A stretch of DNA of 64,000 nucleotides from Floccularia luteovirens (GCA_009739215.1 VSJF01000009.1:1054001-1118000), one strand, 5' to 3'; shown: positions 1 to 15,948, numbered from the stretch's first letter. A program made the numbers and translations. The notes: a model not told the origin generated them from the sequence alone.

Positions 1-41
1 ACCAAAAACCAAACGAGAAAGCTCTGACCGTCTACCCTGAC

Positions 42-849
42 TTAGACACCATGATAGCATGCTGCTGTGCATGCGACATGGAACTTGCGATCAATGATCA
101 ACGTCAAGGACAGATTGTGCGCGGTTCCAGGAGTGGCACCCTTCTCAGTTACATTACGGACCTGGTCTAGTATAGCGAGAGAAGTAACACTTGCATGCCA
201 CCAGGCGCTCTGGGCTTCTGATATGTCAGGCTGCGGTAAGCGGTTCAAGTCATGGATGAAGCGGTGATTTGGACGCCCCCACGCTCTATACTTTGCTCGC
301 TGGTTCAGTCCCATAAGTCCTCTCCTATATCCTTCCAGAAAACGTTGCTTTATATCGCCTTCTAGCTTTGGGTATAGGTATCCAATAAGTAGAAGCTTAC
401 AATCAGTTGTTGTTGATCCTTGTATCTATTAACTCAACAATGTGGAATGCAGTTTCCAAATCCATGCTTGTTGCAATACGGGCGGCAATCGAAAGAATCA
501 TGTTCAGCTCCATAATACGCCGTCCCGGAGCTGGGCCTTTCGGTATCATCAGAATTGGCACTTCCATGCAAAATAGTTTGGTAGTGCATGCATTGCATCG
601 GCAGCAACAATACACAGCGTCAGAATCTATTTCAGTATACACAGTCAGAACCACTTGATAGATTGACGGATTAGCGCTGCAGGAACGTTCGCGGGAGCGT
701 ACTCGGTTTATATGTGTGGGTGAAATTATCCAGAGAAAGAACAATGGTTTTGTTCGGCTGTGCGCATTTGATTCCAGTGGGGCTATCGGAATTTGTCGAC
801 ATTTCGAACGTGTCTTCTGGAGTCTCTGGACAACGTAATAAATCAACAT
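42..849 (-). CDS. Unrecognised gene, 3' portion, two reading-frame blocks
   Basis: Two minus-strand open blocks (849-403 and about 400-42) are separated by an in-frame stop followed by a GTAAG-like donor, suggesting two exons. The downstream block reads on without a stop upstream of its first Met, through the segment YLYPKLEGDIKQRFLEGYRR, and ends with ACYHGV at a stop codon at 42. Its composition is protein-like, with a conserved-looking WW pair and an FHVACTAA segment. I do not recognise the family. The first block contains a Cys cluster (YCCCRCNAC). It could be the C-terminal part of a real, uncharacterised gene or a decayed copy. The exon junction is not resolved. Confidence 0.35.
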
Positions 850-853
850 TTGA

Positions 854-875
854 CTGTCAGGCTTTTGCCTGACAG
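854..875. repeat. Perfect short inverted repeat (hairpin)
   Basis: Nine bases, CTGTCAGGC, are followed by a TTTT loop and their exact reverse complement GCCTGACAG. It lies just upstream (minus-strand sense) of the unrecognised gene at 42-849. It could be a transcript hairpin or a chance palindrome. Confidence 0.6.
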
Positions 876-1262
876 CGCAGGGGTCTTCTTGAAGGTGTGC
901 TGCTGAGTTTTAATCCCCCCCATACACTAATCCACATGTGTTTGTTTCTCACAACAGTTTTAGGATTGCACCCCTAACTAGAGAAAGTTGACTTCAATAC
1001 ATAAATTTTCATTCATTACGATACAATTCAAGTTCTTTATGTTTGTGATGTTGGAATGTCGAGGGTTAGTGTAAGCCCTAACTAACATGTAATAAGTTTC
1101 ATGTTCTTTGCCTCACCTTTTTTTACATGTTGATGCACACAGTTTATTATATATTCGTATGATACACATGCTAGACACACATTATATATATCCGTACTCT
1201 ACATACTTTTAATACAAGCAGTTTTGTTACAAAACTCTATCAGCACGGTGATACCATACGTG
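876..1262. other. AT-rich intergenic stretch
   Basis: AT-rich sequence beyond the 3' end of the minus-strand membrane protein gene. I see no coding signal. Confidence 0.5.
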
Positions 1263-3163
1263 CTAATACGCCAAAATCTGCCTATCATCATATGGTTCCA
1301 CCAGAAAAACAGCGACTATGAGAGAAGTACCAGCACAGGCTGCAAGTATAGTTCCCCCGATCCAACCTACTTTCATAGGCATTATGTCCTCGGGAGAAAC
1401 TTCAATGATCACGTAGGCGAGTCCTTTCCAAATCAACGCAGTGCTCTGGCATAAGCATCGGTTGAAGAAGTTGCTGAATTGCAATGTACAGCAAGTGACA
1501 ACCCATATGGCATTCAGGATCGCTAGGAATTTTCCAAGACGCCTAAGGCTGATGGAGAGGGCGCGCAAGAAGACTCTCCAGAAGCTTGATCTCAATCTCT
1601 GACGTTTCTTCGTCATGACCAGGTAATGCGCTATAAGAGAGGATAAAGTAAATAGCATCCAAGACAATGTCGAGAGTACAGCGTATAAGATATACGACAG
1701 TGACCGACAACCCAAACCTGGAGATAGTGGTGAATTACGTGTACATACGCTAATAAAATAATGCACCCACCTAAGGCTGGTGTAAACCAGACAATAACAA
1801 CTGCCGCCCCGGTTGTTCCCCATTGCACAAAAAGAGCTAATATAGATGCGAAAGTCATCGTTGAAATCACTGAGGGACCCCAAATATGTTGCTCAGTAGC
1901 CCTCTTTGCGCCTTCTAAAGGGAGGTTCTGCTTTGGCTCTGGATTTATAGTGTTATCGAGGTTTTCCGCTGTAGTAATCCGTGATTCCATGCGGGAGATG
2001 GTGCCTTCAAGTTGTTCTTTAGAGGAGTTTACGCTGTTTTCAGTTCTGCCACTTTGCATATCGTTTGGTCTTCCACACATGTATTTGAGGGAATGATACT
2101 GAGCATTATCATAGATTTCCGCAACTTCTTGTACCAATTGTACCCAAGGAAGAAAGCGAGCATAGTTAAATATCGGTGCTGTGCATTGCTCATCCTTGCG
2201 AAGCTGGAAATCGTCTCCAAAATGCTGTAGAGTTATCGCAGGACTATGCGCAGCTGAGCTAGCGAGTATGGGGACCCCATCCTCTCCGAGAATATGAGCG
2301 TACCGATTGGCACGGTCTATTGCTGCCGAAAGTCGTATTGAATCGCATTTGGGAGAAATTAGCAACCAACCAATGACGACGGGCAGTAGCCAAAGCATGA
2401 GAGAACCAACAGCTTGTCCGCAAGCCCCGAATGCAGTTATGAGATTTCCTTGAGTCATGGAATCGAATGAATCGATGACGGTGAAGAGATAGGCGATAAT
2501 GACCCAAACAATGGAACTTGCGGATGATATGGTCCATGTATGAGGAAAATCAAGCCCCTTAACTAACTCTTGCCAATATATTTTGTTATCTGGTAGAATG
2601 GCAAGCGCTATAAGAAGGGACTTGTCAGGATTTACTCTCATTGGAGATTGTTGGAGAGCTTTAAGTGCGCGAACGGCGTATTGTGCATTTTGCTGTTTAT
2701 ACTTGGAAAATTGACGAGAAATGAAGCGGTTATTGAGGACAGTCAAGATCAGGGAATAAACAGCAAGGGTTGGGGAACCAACTGTGAGCAACATTGATTC
2801 CAAGTTCTCGAGCTTATCGTTTGCGCCGTAGGGAAGTTGGGAAGCGAGAGCCAGATATGGAAGCAGCCATGAACTGAACTGTTGCGAAAATAAAGACCAA
2901 GAAAAAGATTCCTGTCCTGTCCCACATACGCGGGTACACGTTTCGTAAGTCAAACCTGTTGCTAAGGATAGGTTTGAGACTGGTCTTCCGTGGTTGTCGA
3001 TTCCGCCCTGCGAGCCAAAAGCACCGGTTTTGAACTGTTCAAGACACTGTCCAAAGTCGACATCAGCAGCCACGGTTAATGCCAGCGTAAGGACCAGCAC
3101 AACCGAGCCGTTTAATCTAGAGAAAAGATCTACGACATGCGTGATTAAGTATAGAGTAGTCAA
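1263..3163 (-). CDS. Polytopic membrane protein of a basidiomycete-type family (paralogue 1)
   Basis: Two exons, 3163-1771 and 1717-1263, joined across a 53-base intron (GTGGGT...CTCCAG), give about 615 residues. A hydrophobic N-terminus (around GSVVLVLTLALTVA) looks like a signal peptide. A Cys-containing extracellular-type segment follows (ADVDFGQCLEQFKTGAFG, then TGLTYETCTRVCGTGQ). About five to six further hydrophobic helices come next, with a charged loop holding LRKDEQC. The gene at 17148-18954 (plus) is a clear full-length paralogue with the same exon junction. From memory, Agaricomycete genomes hold many proteins with this N-terminal pattern (GTDNHG, NLSLATGLTY, FSQQF) and no assigned function. 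The start is uncertain because the signal peptide is preceded by about 18 less hydrophobic residues. Confidence 0.8.
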
Positions 3164-3177
3164 AGGAGGAAGGACTC

Positions 3178-3805
3178 TTACGCATAGAAAAAAATCAGCT
3201 GTGATCGATAGAGGTACCAGGGCAATGAGGTGATCCTATATATGTGAGGAATGCCTTGATAATGTGGCCTAAGTTTCGATCTGGCGCTTAGAGTGTGGTA
3301 TATATATTGTATGTTTGACATACAAAAACGCCCCTGTGATCTTCCATATACTGACAATCGATTGACAAGCGCTGAGAAAAATGCTACAACCACCGTCTTC
3401 CCGAGCTTCTCTTGAGTCATGTTCCAACGAGTAAATGGTTTCGGTTCCTTTGGTTCCGGCGGCAAGTCTACAGAGAGTTGATTTTCACTTTTCTTGAAGT
3501 TTTTGGTAAACACTTTAGAAATTGTTACCGATCAAATAGGCCCTAAGGATATGCATCAGGAGATGTCCGCGTAATATCGGCACAGCCAATATCTGAGAAA
3601 AATTAAGACCTGTGAGATACCACCAGGACGCGATGGTAGGAATTACTGTTAACTGGTGGGAAGCCGAGCATGAAAGGAGCACAATCCCAGTGTTGACCTT
3701 CTGTCTTGCATAAATGATATTACTACGTATGAGTATAGCTGCACGGAGCTTTAGGTCGTATTCGGAGGTGACTGTCAAGGGCAAAGCACAGGTATCAGAG
3801 CTCAC
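3178..3805 (-). other. Intergenic region with two weak minus-strand open frames
   Basis: Two short open frames (3805-3515 and 3513-3178) lie head to tail. Neither resembles a known family, and no splice-consistent join was found. The stretch also serves as the upstream region of the membrane protein gene starting at 3163. A TATATATA tract at 3299-3308 could act as a promoter element. I would not call a gene here without transcript support. Confidence 0.25.
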
Positions 3806-4031
3806 TTACCATAGATTAAACCTCGTTGTACCTATTCATTGTATCATTGCATTGCGATGTATTGGCGTCAGCCACATGGAATGACTTAACAGGACCTAGG
3901 ATACTTATTAGTAGATGATTTTGACGGTGGTAAAATAATCCCGAGACTTGAAAATGGGTTTCACATTCCCACGTACATACTCCACTACTGCCACAGAAAA
4001 AATCTTTTCGAGAACTCCATCATTAGCCGCC

Positions 4032-6109
4032 ATGGACAGCCTTATCGCCAAGGCGGATTCGATCCGACCATTGGGGAAGAAGAGAAAGATCTCTCACTCC
4101 TATTCCAAGAGAAGTTCTGTTTCGGATCCAACACTTCAGTCGATTGCACAACACACATCAATCCCAAAATCTCTTCGAGAAATCAAAACATTACCCCAAA
4201 ATACTCAAAAACATTCGCATATTGCTAACAAGAAACTACGCGCCGAACTAAATCGAGTTTCTGCCCAAGCTGTTCGAGCAAAAGCTCTCTTGGACGATGC
4301 TGACATGCTACTTATGGAAGACGCAGGGAAAATGCAAGTGGAAGGAGAATTGGAGCGTACATGGAGAGTAGGGCAGGATGAAATTGTAAAATCAGCAGGA
4401 CAAGAAGCAGCGAGAGGGAGGAAAGAGTTGAAGCTAGATGGAGGACCATACCGGTCCCGGTACACAAGAAATGGGCGGTACCTTGCTATTGCTGGGAGGC
4501 ACGGCCATGTAGCCTCGTTTGATTGGCAAACTGGCACTCTGCAGAGTGAACTGCAACTTCAGGAGACATGTAGAGATATAACGTATGTGTTTTACCTGTG
4601 ATTTATAAGAGATGCTTGAATTTCTATAGATTTCTTCATGACCACACATTTTTTGCTGTCGCTCAGAAGAAGTACGTTTTCATATATGATCGGGATGGTG
4701 TTGAATTACACTGTCTAAAGTCACATATTGAACCAACCCGACTTGAGTTTCTTCCATACCATTGGCTCCTTGCGAGTATAGTGAGTACTTTTTACTACAT
4801 ACCACCTGCATATATAATTCCAGAGCTAGGGCAATGCAGGGTACCTCAAATATCAGGATACATCAACTGGTCAATTATTAGTAGAACATCGTACAAAATT
4901 AGGTGGTTGCAAAGCTATGGCACAAAATCTACATAATGCAGTTATTCATCTGGGCCATCAAAATGGCTGTGTAACGCTATGGACACCTAATTTACCACAC
5001 CCCGCTGTCCAGTTACTTGCACATATAGGACCAGTCGTAAGCGTGAACGTTGATGCTAGTCAGGGTGGGCGATATATGGCAACGGCGGGCAGAGATGATA
5101 CTGTGAAGGTTTGGGATTGTCGTAACTGGAAAGGTTGTGTCAGAGAGTGGAATGTTAGGGGAACGGGGGATGTTGAATTGGAATGGAGTGCTAGAGGTTC
5201 TTTGGCTGTTGCAAGTGGAAGTACTATAAATGTGCGCCATATTAATTGTTTACGAGAAGTATCTCATAACATTGTGCATTCTAGGTCTATGCCCCACCGT
5301 CGATACATACGCCTTTCCATCCCAAATCCCCTCCACCATTATATATTACTCATTCGATACCCCACCGTCCTCTTACTTCAGTTGTGTTTGCTCCCTACCA
5401 AGACATATTAACTATTGGTCATAACAATGGGTTGTCAAGTATCCTAGTACCCGGAGCTGGAGAACCCAACTTTGACAGTACTGAAGCGGATCCCTTCGAA
5501 AACAAGAAAGCAAGAAGAGAAAAGGAGGTTAAAAGTCTACTAGACAAGGTATATCCGTGAAATATTTTTCGTCTTGTAACACAATCTGAAGTTTGGTTCT
5601 TCGCAAGGTCCAACCTGACCTGATAACCCTCGACCCGGAGTTTGTTGGTTCTTTAGCACCCCCATCAAAACTGTCCAACACCACAACATCGGATGGCAAG
5701 CCTGCCACAGACATTCCATATGCAAGGCTGCCAAGAGTGGAAAGATTGAAGGTATCCGGAAAAATAGATGGGGTAGTGGAGGGTGCCGATGAAGATGCCG
5801 AAAGGAGTGATGCAGGAAATAAGGTATCTAATGAAGAGCGAGAAAAGCGGAAGATGAGAGGAAGGCATAAAAGTCTCAAGAGATATCTGCGGAAACAACG
5901 GAAAAATGTCATAGATCCTGCTGCAGTATGTTACATTCACTCCTTTACGTTGGCCTAATCCTTACTTCTCTCAATTAATTCAGGTGGTGATCCGTCAAAA
6001 GTTGGAAAAACAAAAAGAAGAAAGGCGAAGGTTGAGGGCAGCAGCTAATAATACAGAGGGGATTGATCCACAGCCTTCAGCCCTCGACCGCTTCAAGAAG
6101 AAAACATAG
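4032..6109 (+). CDS. UTP7: UTP7/WDR46, small-subunit processome WD40 protein
   Basis: Nucleolar U3 snoRNP (SSU processome) WD40 protein required for 18S pre-rRNA processing. The chosen Met (MDSLIAKADSIRP) sits in an excellent Kozak context, GCCGCCATGG; an upstream in-frame Met at 3948 is less likely. Family signatures read in order: basic N-terminus (GKKRK), helical region, the GGPYRSRYTRNGRYLAIAGR start of the propeller, ASFDWQTG, the FIYDRDGVELHCLKSH blade, KAMAQN...NAVIHLGHQNG, TAGRDDTVKVWDCR. The BING4-type C-terminal domain follows (APYQDILTIGHNNG, LVPGAGEPNFDS, DPFENKKARREKEVK), then a lysine-rich tail ending DRFKKKT. Six short introns are needed, for example 4780-4829, with acceptor AGCTAG, and 5233-5285. 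It is convergent with PUF6. All exons join in frame to the stop at 6107. Confidence 0.95.
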
Positions 6110-6457
6110 TCCATATGATACTGCACATATCTTTACACCTCAACCGTACGCTTCCCTCATCTTTAAGGCAACTGTATCTTCTGTCACTCCGACTTATATG
6201 ATCAATAAATTTTCTCGAACTAGGCACAACGTTTGTGCTGTGATGTGATAATGGGGTTATTAAGCACCATGGCATCAAAAATGGTATGTTGAATAGTTGC
6301 CTTGCAATGCATGTTCTCACAAGAGATATACATACCCCTTTCGTAAATGAAATTTACCGTAAGTGGTTTGATGTGACAACATTTGAGTACTTTGTATGTT
6401 TATACAATACGTTCAAAACGGAATGTTTCAAACCTAAGATAAGTTTTTACATTTCAA
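6110..6457. other. Shared 3' region of convergent UTP7 and PUF6
   Basis: About 350 bases between two stop codons, AT-rich. It holds AATAAA at 6201-6206 as a plausible UTP7 polyadenylation signal. No gene is seen. Confidence 0.5.
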
Positions 6458-8823
6458 TCATAACAAAGCGAGCTTCTCTAGTAGAAGTTTTTTGCCCCTT
6501 GCCTCACCAAACTCTATATCCCTCTTCACACCGAGATCGAACCAACCCTTCAGAATAGATCTCGCTTCTTGCCGCTCTTTATCAACTGGCTCCTTCGACA
6601 GTGCCTCGCACAGCTCTATTACAATGAATGCACCGTTGCGATCCCCTTTTGTGCACATCCCGACAATTACTTCCTTATCAATCGCACCCATAATTGAGAG
6701 AGCAAACTGTGACGTGTTCCAATTTTCTGCTCGATCGATCGTTTTCGTGCCATGATTGAAGTGGCCTCCTTGTAAGAGTGTTTTATAAAATCGGGAAGTG
6801 TGTGGTAAGTCAACAAGGTGTGGTGATGATAAATCAACCGAAGGGTATGGAGAAGATAAAGCCTCCAGCAGTGTGTTTATTGCTTGGCTTTTATCTAGAA
6901 TAAAATGAGCTGAGATTTGAAGGATATATGCATGATACAACTAACCTCCTTCTGCGTAAAGCATTATGTCTGCAGCGACCAAGCTCCCACCAGGCTCCCT
7001 GATTATTGAGGAGCCTTGACTTGATATCCAGGCCAACAGTGCCTCACTTGCAAACGTGCGGATCTCACTCACACGGGCGTCAGGATCCTTCTTACTTGTT
7101 CCGGCACGTATGGGGTCTATTTCAGCAAGAGAAGAGATCTGGGCTGGAGTAAAGTGGCGGCGATTACGAGGCAGTAACAAGTATAGTATCGATCGCCGGC
7201 CTTGCGGTGAGGCACATAGCTTGTTTGCAGAACCAGTAATCTCGGAAATTAAACTTTTTGACATTAATTTCGTGTCACTGGATTTTACAAACAAGATTAG
7301 ACGCCATGATCAAAATATTTATGTACTTACTCTATCACATCTAAAGCAGTAAATATTACTAGCTGCGCTTCATCATCTATACACATTCGTTCTATGTGCG
7401 GTTTAAGCACTTTTAATATTTGTTTCCGGTCCTAAATTTACCATTAGAGGTATCTCATGTTAGGATAAGTGTGAACGTACTTTTGCAGTCCCATGTGCTA
7501 AAAACTCTCGGACAACACGGCTGCCATCCTTCGTGTGGACCATCTCAGCAAGAACTTCTTGACTGCTGAATATTATGTTTTAACCCTAGTTCAAAAAACA
7601 AAACAAAAAACCTACCTGTCAAATAACTCCCGTCTTAATTTTTCCCGTTCGGCCTCGTTTGATATGTCTTTTAATGCCGAGAGATATTCCCAAAGAACCC
7701 TGTGCACGACCGCATGGGTTACAGCGCCCTTGTCCGAGTTGTTAAATCTATGATCAGCTGATGAGATATGGTTGTGAAGAAACAAGAAAAGGTGTGAACA
7801 TTGCAATTAGGTTTTCTTTCACAGCAGTCATAGTACGTCTCTTCCTGTCGTCATTTCCACCTTCTAAAATGCCACTCAATCCTTTCTTCGCTGTTTCTTT
7901 ATCCTCTGAAAAGTTGAACAGGATGGCTTCTTTTCCGTAAAAGTCGCGCAAAAGTATGGTTCGTTCGTAAGCATTAGCATATAGCTCAAACGCATCGGCC
8001 AAAACTGATGTAGCTTCCCGGTGCAACAGCAGGCGCAATACATTGGACTGGAATTCCATCAGAATGGATGCTCGGTGAGAAGGACACATGCGTATAAGCT
8101 TCGTTATCAGAAACTAGATGATAGTATCTTAGCTTAGCATCATCATGTAAAAAAAAAATTACACGGAGGCGCACTTTGGAGTATTTATTCTGAGCGAGGT
8201 CCTTATACCGGCCCTTGAGTTCTGTTGCTATTTCTTCTCGTTCCTTCTGGCCACCATACTTAACAACACTTTGCACAATGCGACTCGCGTCATGCTTGAA
8301 AACAATATCCTTCACATTTCCGCGAATTACTTCCATGAGATCTTGAACGTGCTTTTGGCGTTCTGCAGTAGAGATATTCTTTTGTCGAAGTAATGACCAC
8401 ACTCTTTTGGCATCAGAGAGTAGGTTCGAATGTGGTTTCGCCGCACGGCGTTGGTCTTGTAATGCTTTTTGTACTTTGTGTGACTCTCGAGATGCTACGA
8501 TGAATTAGATTATTTTCGCTCCGGAAAATATTGATGGTACCATTGGGATCCTTGGGAACTATATGGACAGCATTTTCCGATAAAACTTGAGGCATATCGC
8601 CACTGTGATGTTCATTCGAACCTACCCAAACTTCGTCTTGACCTTCAATATCCGTTATTCCTTCAGAATCTGAAGAATTTGGATCATCTCGTGCAGGTAG
8701 GGTTACAGGTCGACTCCTTCTTTTGTCGCTACTTCCAACCTTTTCAGTATGAGACTTTTTGGGCTTAGGGCCGTGTTGCGTCGTTGCTGATCGCTTTTTA
8801 TTGGTTTTTTGGACTGCAGCCAT
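6458..8823 (-). CDS. PUF6: PUF6, Pumilio-family ribosome biogenesis factor
   Basis: Non-canonical Puf protein (Puf6/PUM3 group) that acts in 60S subunit biogenesis and, in yeast, in ASH1 mRNA translational control. The basic N-terminus (MAAVQKTNKKRS, KPKKSH) is a likely nucleolar signal. The first exon ends at 8541 after KDPN and joins across a 46-base intron (8495-8540) to ASRESHKVQKALQDQRRA. The family core follows: KRVWSLLRQKNIS, RQKHVQDLMEVIRGNVKDI, HDASRIVQSVVKYG, ELKGRYKDLAQNKYSK, then Puf-type repeats and the C-terminal CPL region ending EARGKKLLLEKLALL. Several short introns interrupt the region 6940-8160. It is convergent with UTP7 and divergent from the IES6-like gene, with only about 140 bases to that gene's assumed start. 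Confidence 0.93.
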
Positions 8824-8961
8824 GCTTGTGAGGGTTATCAGGCTGGAAATTCATATTTTTGTCACAAAGTATGTCAATAACGCGTGACAATTCCAAAACT
8901 GGGAATCGCCCATGCATTCATCCCAACAAATGATGAAGCTACTTTCCAAAAGCCAATATGT
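8824..8961. promoter_or_regulatory. Candidate bidirectional promoter between PUF6 and IES6
   Basis: A very short intergenic interval separates the PUF6 start codon (8823, minus) from the first usable Met of the IES6-like gene (8962, plus). Divergent transcription from one nucleosome-depleted region is an inference from spacing; I see no TATA box. Confidence 0.4.
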
Positions 8962-9755
8962 ATGCTACTTATAACCAGACTTATTCACACCGCTGACAAG
9001 ATTAACAGGCCTCCAAAAGGTGGGAGCAGGAAAAAGGTAGCACCCTCGGATGGGACGGCCACGCCATACACAGTAGTCAGTCTCTTCGTTGTTCTCATGA
9101 AATCGCTGGGAATCATCTAACACTCTACGTTCAAGACACTCTCGGAACAACTATCATATCTCCATGAACCACGACCCTTTAAAAACCCAAATTATAACAA
9201 AAATGTAAACAGACGCGCAAAGAACTTGAAAGCAGTACTCGCCCAAGAACGTGAACGCGAACGAGCTGATCGGGAAAAACGGAGACAGGAAAAGTTAGAT
9301 GGCACAAGCATGGACGTTGATGGCGAACTGGGTAAAGAAGAAGAGATACCAACATGTTAGTAACTTTATTCCCAGTAACCAACTATCATAATTGAATTGG
9401 AATTGGTTAGATCTGTCCATTGAAGCTCCACCCTCTGTCTTACCCCAAAGACATTATTGTGATATTACAGGACTAGAGGTGAATTTATTCGTCTTGTTTT
9501 TCCATTACGTCTCAACCATTTCCAGGCACCTTACACTGATCCAGCTACTGGACTCAGATACCATGATAAAAGCGTTTATGAATTAATAAAGGGAATGGTA
9601 AGTACCAAATGCCACACTCTCGTAATTCACCTCTCATTGACTCCACAGAGTACAAGTACGGCAAAGGAGTATCTCTCAGGTAAATCCTATACCTCTTCAA
9701 AAGTGCCATCTAACCTCTCCGCAAAGCTCGTGGTGTAAATTCCATTGTGAAGTAA
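8962..9755 (+). CDS. IES6: IES6/INO80C-like INO80 complex subunit (YL1 C-terminal domain)
   Basis: Small nuclear subunit of the INO80 chromatin remodeller. The family core is clear after joining exons: SYLHEPRPFKNPNYNK, RRAKNLKAVLAQERE, then across the intron 9356-9410 TYLSIEAPPSVLPQRHYCD, ITGLE, across 9479-9525 APYTDPATGLRYHDKSVYEL, IKGM, and two further tiny exons giving STSTAKEYLSARGVNSIVK before the stop. The APPS...YCDITG...Y.D...LRYHD pattern is the YL1_C fold. The 5' end is less sure. The exon at 9136 must be reached by splicing because a stop precedes it in frame. A 64-base intron from about 9072, with CTAAC and TTCAAG, joins in frame to an upstream exon with Met at 8962. Confidence 0.85.
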
Positions 9756-10010
9756 TATCTTGATTGCTTTTCAAATCGTTTTTAGTACTCCAGTGTCTAT
9801 CTATGTACCCTACTCTCATGTCAAATTCACTCATATCATATACGTAGGCTAATGAACAAGAGGATTAATTGATGAGTTAGTATATATTTATAAGAAAGGA
9901 TAGCATTCAGAGTTCAATTGTTCAGAAATAAATGAGGAGAAAATTAGTTCTTTCTGCAAAAACTGAAAAGATTAAGTTTGATCCAGTATAGTAAACACTA
10001 TGTGAAACTA

Positions 10011-13648
<3,638 letters not shown>

Positions 13649-14485
13649 TACAGCTCAGCTGCAAAGGGCGGTCAACGCCAGAAAAAGAAAAGGAAAGAAA
13701 AAAGAGAAAGGTGGAAAGGTAACAGAGACGTCCGAAAAATGATCATGTAAATTAATAAACCATTATAAGCAAGTGGACAGAAATTGGAGCTTATGTTACG
13801 AAGCACCGCCATACATTGGGTAGAGCAAACTGGTATAGTGGATACGCGTTTCGATATTTGTGACCAATGGCTTACAACAGGATCAAACACGAAGGTATGT
13901 TTCTCAGAATACATATATGTATTCATGCCCGATAGTTCGTTTCGTGATAATAATATTGATGTGTTAGAATCAAGCTGAGGATCGTATAGACGGGAGTTTG
14001 AGGGTTTTAGAGTTTCGTATCAATTTGTAGGCGGTAGTGCTGAAATGTTTGGGTTGGTCCGTGCCTGAATTGGTTTCGCGTTTTGGAGAAATCGAAGTTC
14101 AAGCCAAAATACATGTTTTCCAAGTATAATCCTATCAAAAGTATTCTGGACGGTAAATGGAAGCAATGTATTAAGCGGTAGTCGGAGCAAAGATCAAATT
14201 AGCGCTCGTGTAACAGCTGAGTTATCAGCAGTGCAACTGGCAACTGCCGTGATCCAGTGCAGGGTTGTCTCAGAGTCCCAAATATATCTCAATCACAACA
14301 TGGCAACGAATGTGAAGAATGTCCAGTGACAGTAGATCTTCATAAACGGGCGTTTGCAAATCGTCTGATCAATCATTTCAATTCTTTAACTGGTCGTGAC
14401 GAAACATGGGCCTGAAATCATAATGAGACGTGATATTTGCAATGATGGTAATAATTTATTGAGCAATCTCTGAAGCATCAAATGC
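13649..14485. other. Intergenic region upstream of chitin synthase, downstream of COQ1
   Basis: A purine-rich tract at 13678-13720 lies about 30-70 bases upstream of the chitin synthase start. On its sense strand this is CT-rich, a common fungal core-promoter feature. The rest is AT-rich without coding signal. Confidence 0.5.
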
Positions 14486-15948
14486 TCAGGATCTCCGACC
14501 TATAACTCGTTCCGTCAATGTCTCTAAACCGACCTTGGCTTCACTATCAGGAAGTTCCTGAAGAACCTCTTTCGCTTTGTCGGCATATGCTTGGGCTAAT
14601 AGCCGAGTACGTTGCACCCCGGAGGATCGCAAGACATAGTCTCTTGCCTGTGACACAATCAGTCTGGAGTGTACGCTTCATGTTAAACCGACTTACAAGC
14701 TCGACATCTCCTGGCTTCTCAAATTTTCTCTGTATCAGCTCACCCATGTGAGGATGTTCTTCCCATGCATAGAGGGCTGGTCCAGTTGCAAGGCCTAGTT
14801 GGAGATCTGCGCCGCCCGGTTTCCCAAGGGTTGCGGATGCTGACTCGTAGTCCAGAACGTCGTCTACAAGCTACAAGTATATAACTAACATGGTATGGAA
14901 GGTTAACTGTAGCGTTACTCACCTGAAAGGCAATTCCCAGATTGCGCCCATAAGCATATGCAATCTCTTTCCACACTTCACCTTCTCTGCATCCGCCTAG
15001 TACAACTGCAGATCGAGCCCCCTTCGCCATAAGACTAGCTGTTTTCAAATATGTTTTCTGAAGGTATATGTTCCAAGCATGTTGACTGGTCTTCCCAACA
15101 GCCTCCCCGTTCAATTTCACCTCCTTCATCTGCAGTATCTCACCCTCTACAAGATTTGAGATGACACTGGCGATAAGCTCTGTGACTTCTGTATCACCTA
15201 GCCGTGAAAGTGCCGCAGACGCACGGCCCAGTACAAAATCACCTCCGAGTACGGAAAGTTTGTTCCCAAAAGTGGATGGCGCAGAAGGTGCACCCCTACG
15301 CAAAGCAGACCCATCAATGACGTCGTCATGAAGGAGTGATGCAGTATGTAGCATCTCAACGATTTGAGCTAATCTCCGTTGTGTGGGTAGGGTTTTTGAC
15401 GGAATAGAAAGCGATGGTAACTTGGTATCCACCTTAGGTAGTGGCCGTGGGTATTCCGGAGATGGGTGACGATGGGGCCGTAGGGGTTGTAACGGAAATA
15501 CAGTATTGAAAGACGCGGTATCATCAGGCATACTGGGGTTCCAATCGTTCAGCACATCCGGACGCGTTAACGGTCGATCGAGCTCTTCGGAACGACCTCC
15601 TGCGCCCTCGCAATCTGCTTCCCATAGCTTTTTGCTCCAACCACTTCCAAGACCATTCGTTGCTTGAGACAAAAGGAGTACGATAAGCGGACGTATCTGT
15701 TTGGAGGGGTGCCGGAAGTAGTATTTGGAGATATCGTTCAAAGCTGGATCTCCTGACCCGAGGAGTGAGAGCAAGGATTCCCGGAGCTCAGATAGCTGAG
15801 GTGCAAGTTGAGTAAAAGGATCCTGTCTACTACCCAACTGCACTGACGCGCTCTTGTCACGTTGTACCGCGAGTGTGCTGCGCGTTCTGGAAATCCTCTG
15901 CAACCGTGTAATCGGGACACGTGCACAGGATGCACATCTTGCTTGCAT
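14486..15948 (-). CDS. COQ1: Polyprenyl diphosphate synthase, COQ1 type
   Basis: Mitochondrial trans-prenyltransferase making the ubiquinone side chain. The basic, Arg/Ser-rich N-terminus (MQARCASCARVPITRLQR) looks like a mitochondrial presequence. Family motifs in order: KYYFRHPSKQIRPLIVLLLS, HTASLLHDDVIDGSALRRG (first Asp-rich motif DDVID), GGDFVLGRASAALSRLG, VEGEILQMKEV, QKTYLKTASLMAKG, then across an intron LVDDVLDYESA (second Asp-rich motif DDVLD), GKPGGADLQLGLATGPALY and the C-terminal helix ending TERVIGRRS. A roughly 80-residue Pro-rich insertion (RPHRHPSPEYPRPLPK) precedes the first Asp motif, as in other fungal COQ1 proteins. There are two introns in the 3' half. The product chain length cannot be read directly. 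Confidence 0.94.

Noticed and set aside
5529..5912. Minus-strand frame across the 3' part of UTP7
   Set aside because: Shadow of the BING4-type C-terminal domain coding exons.
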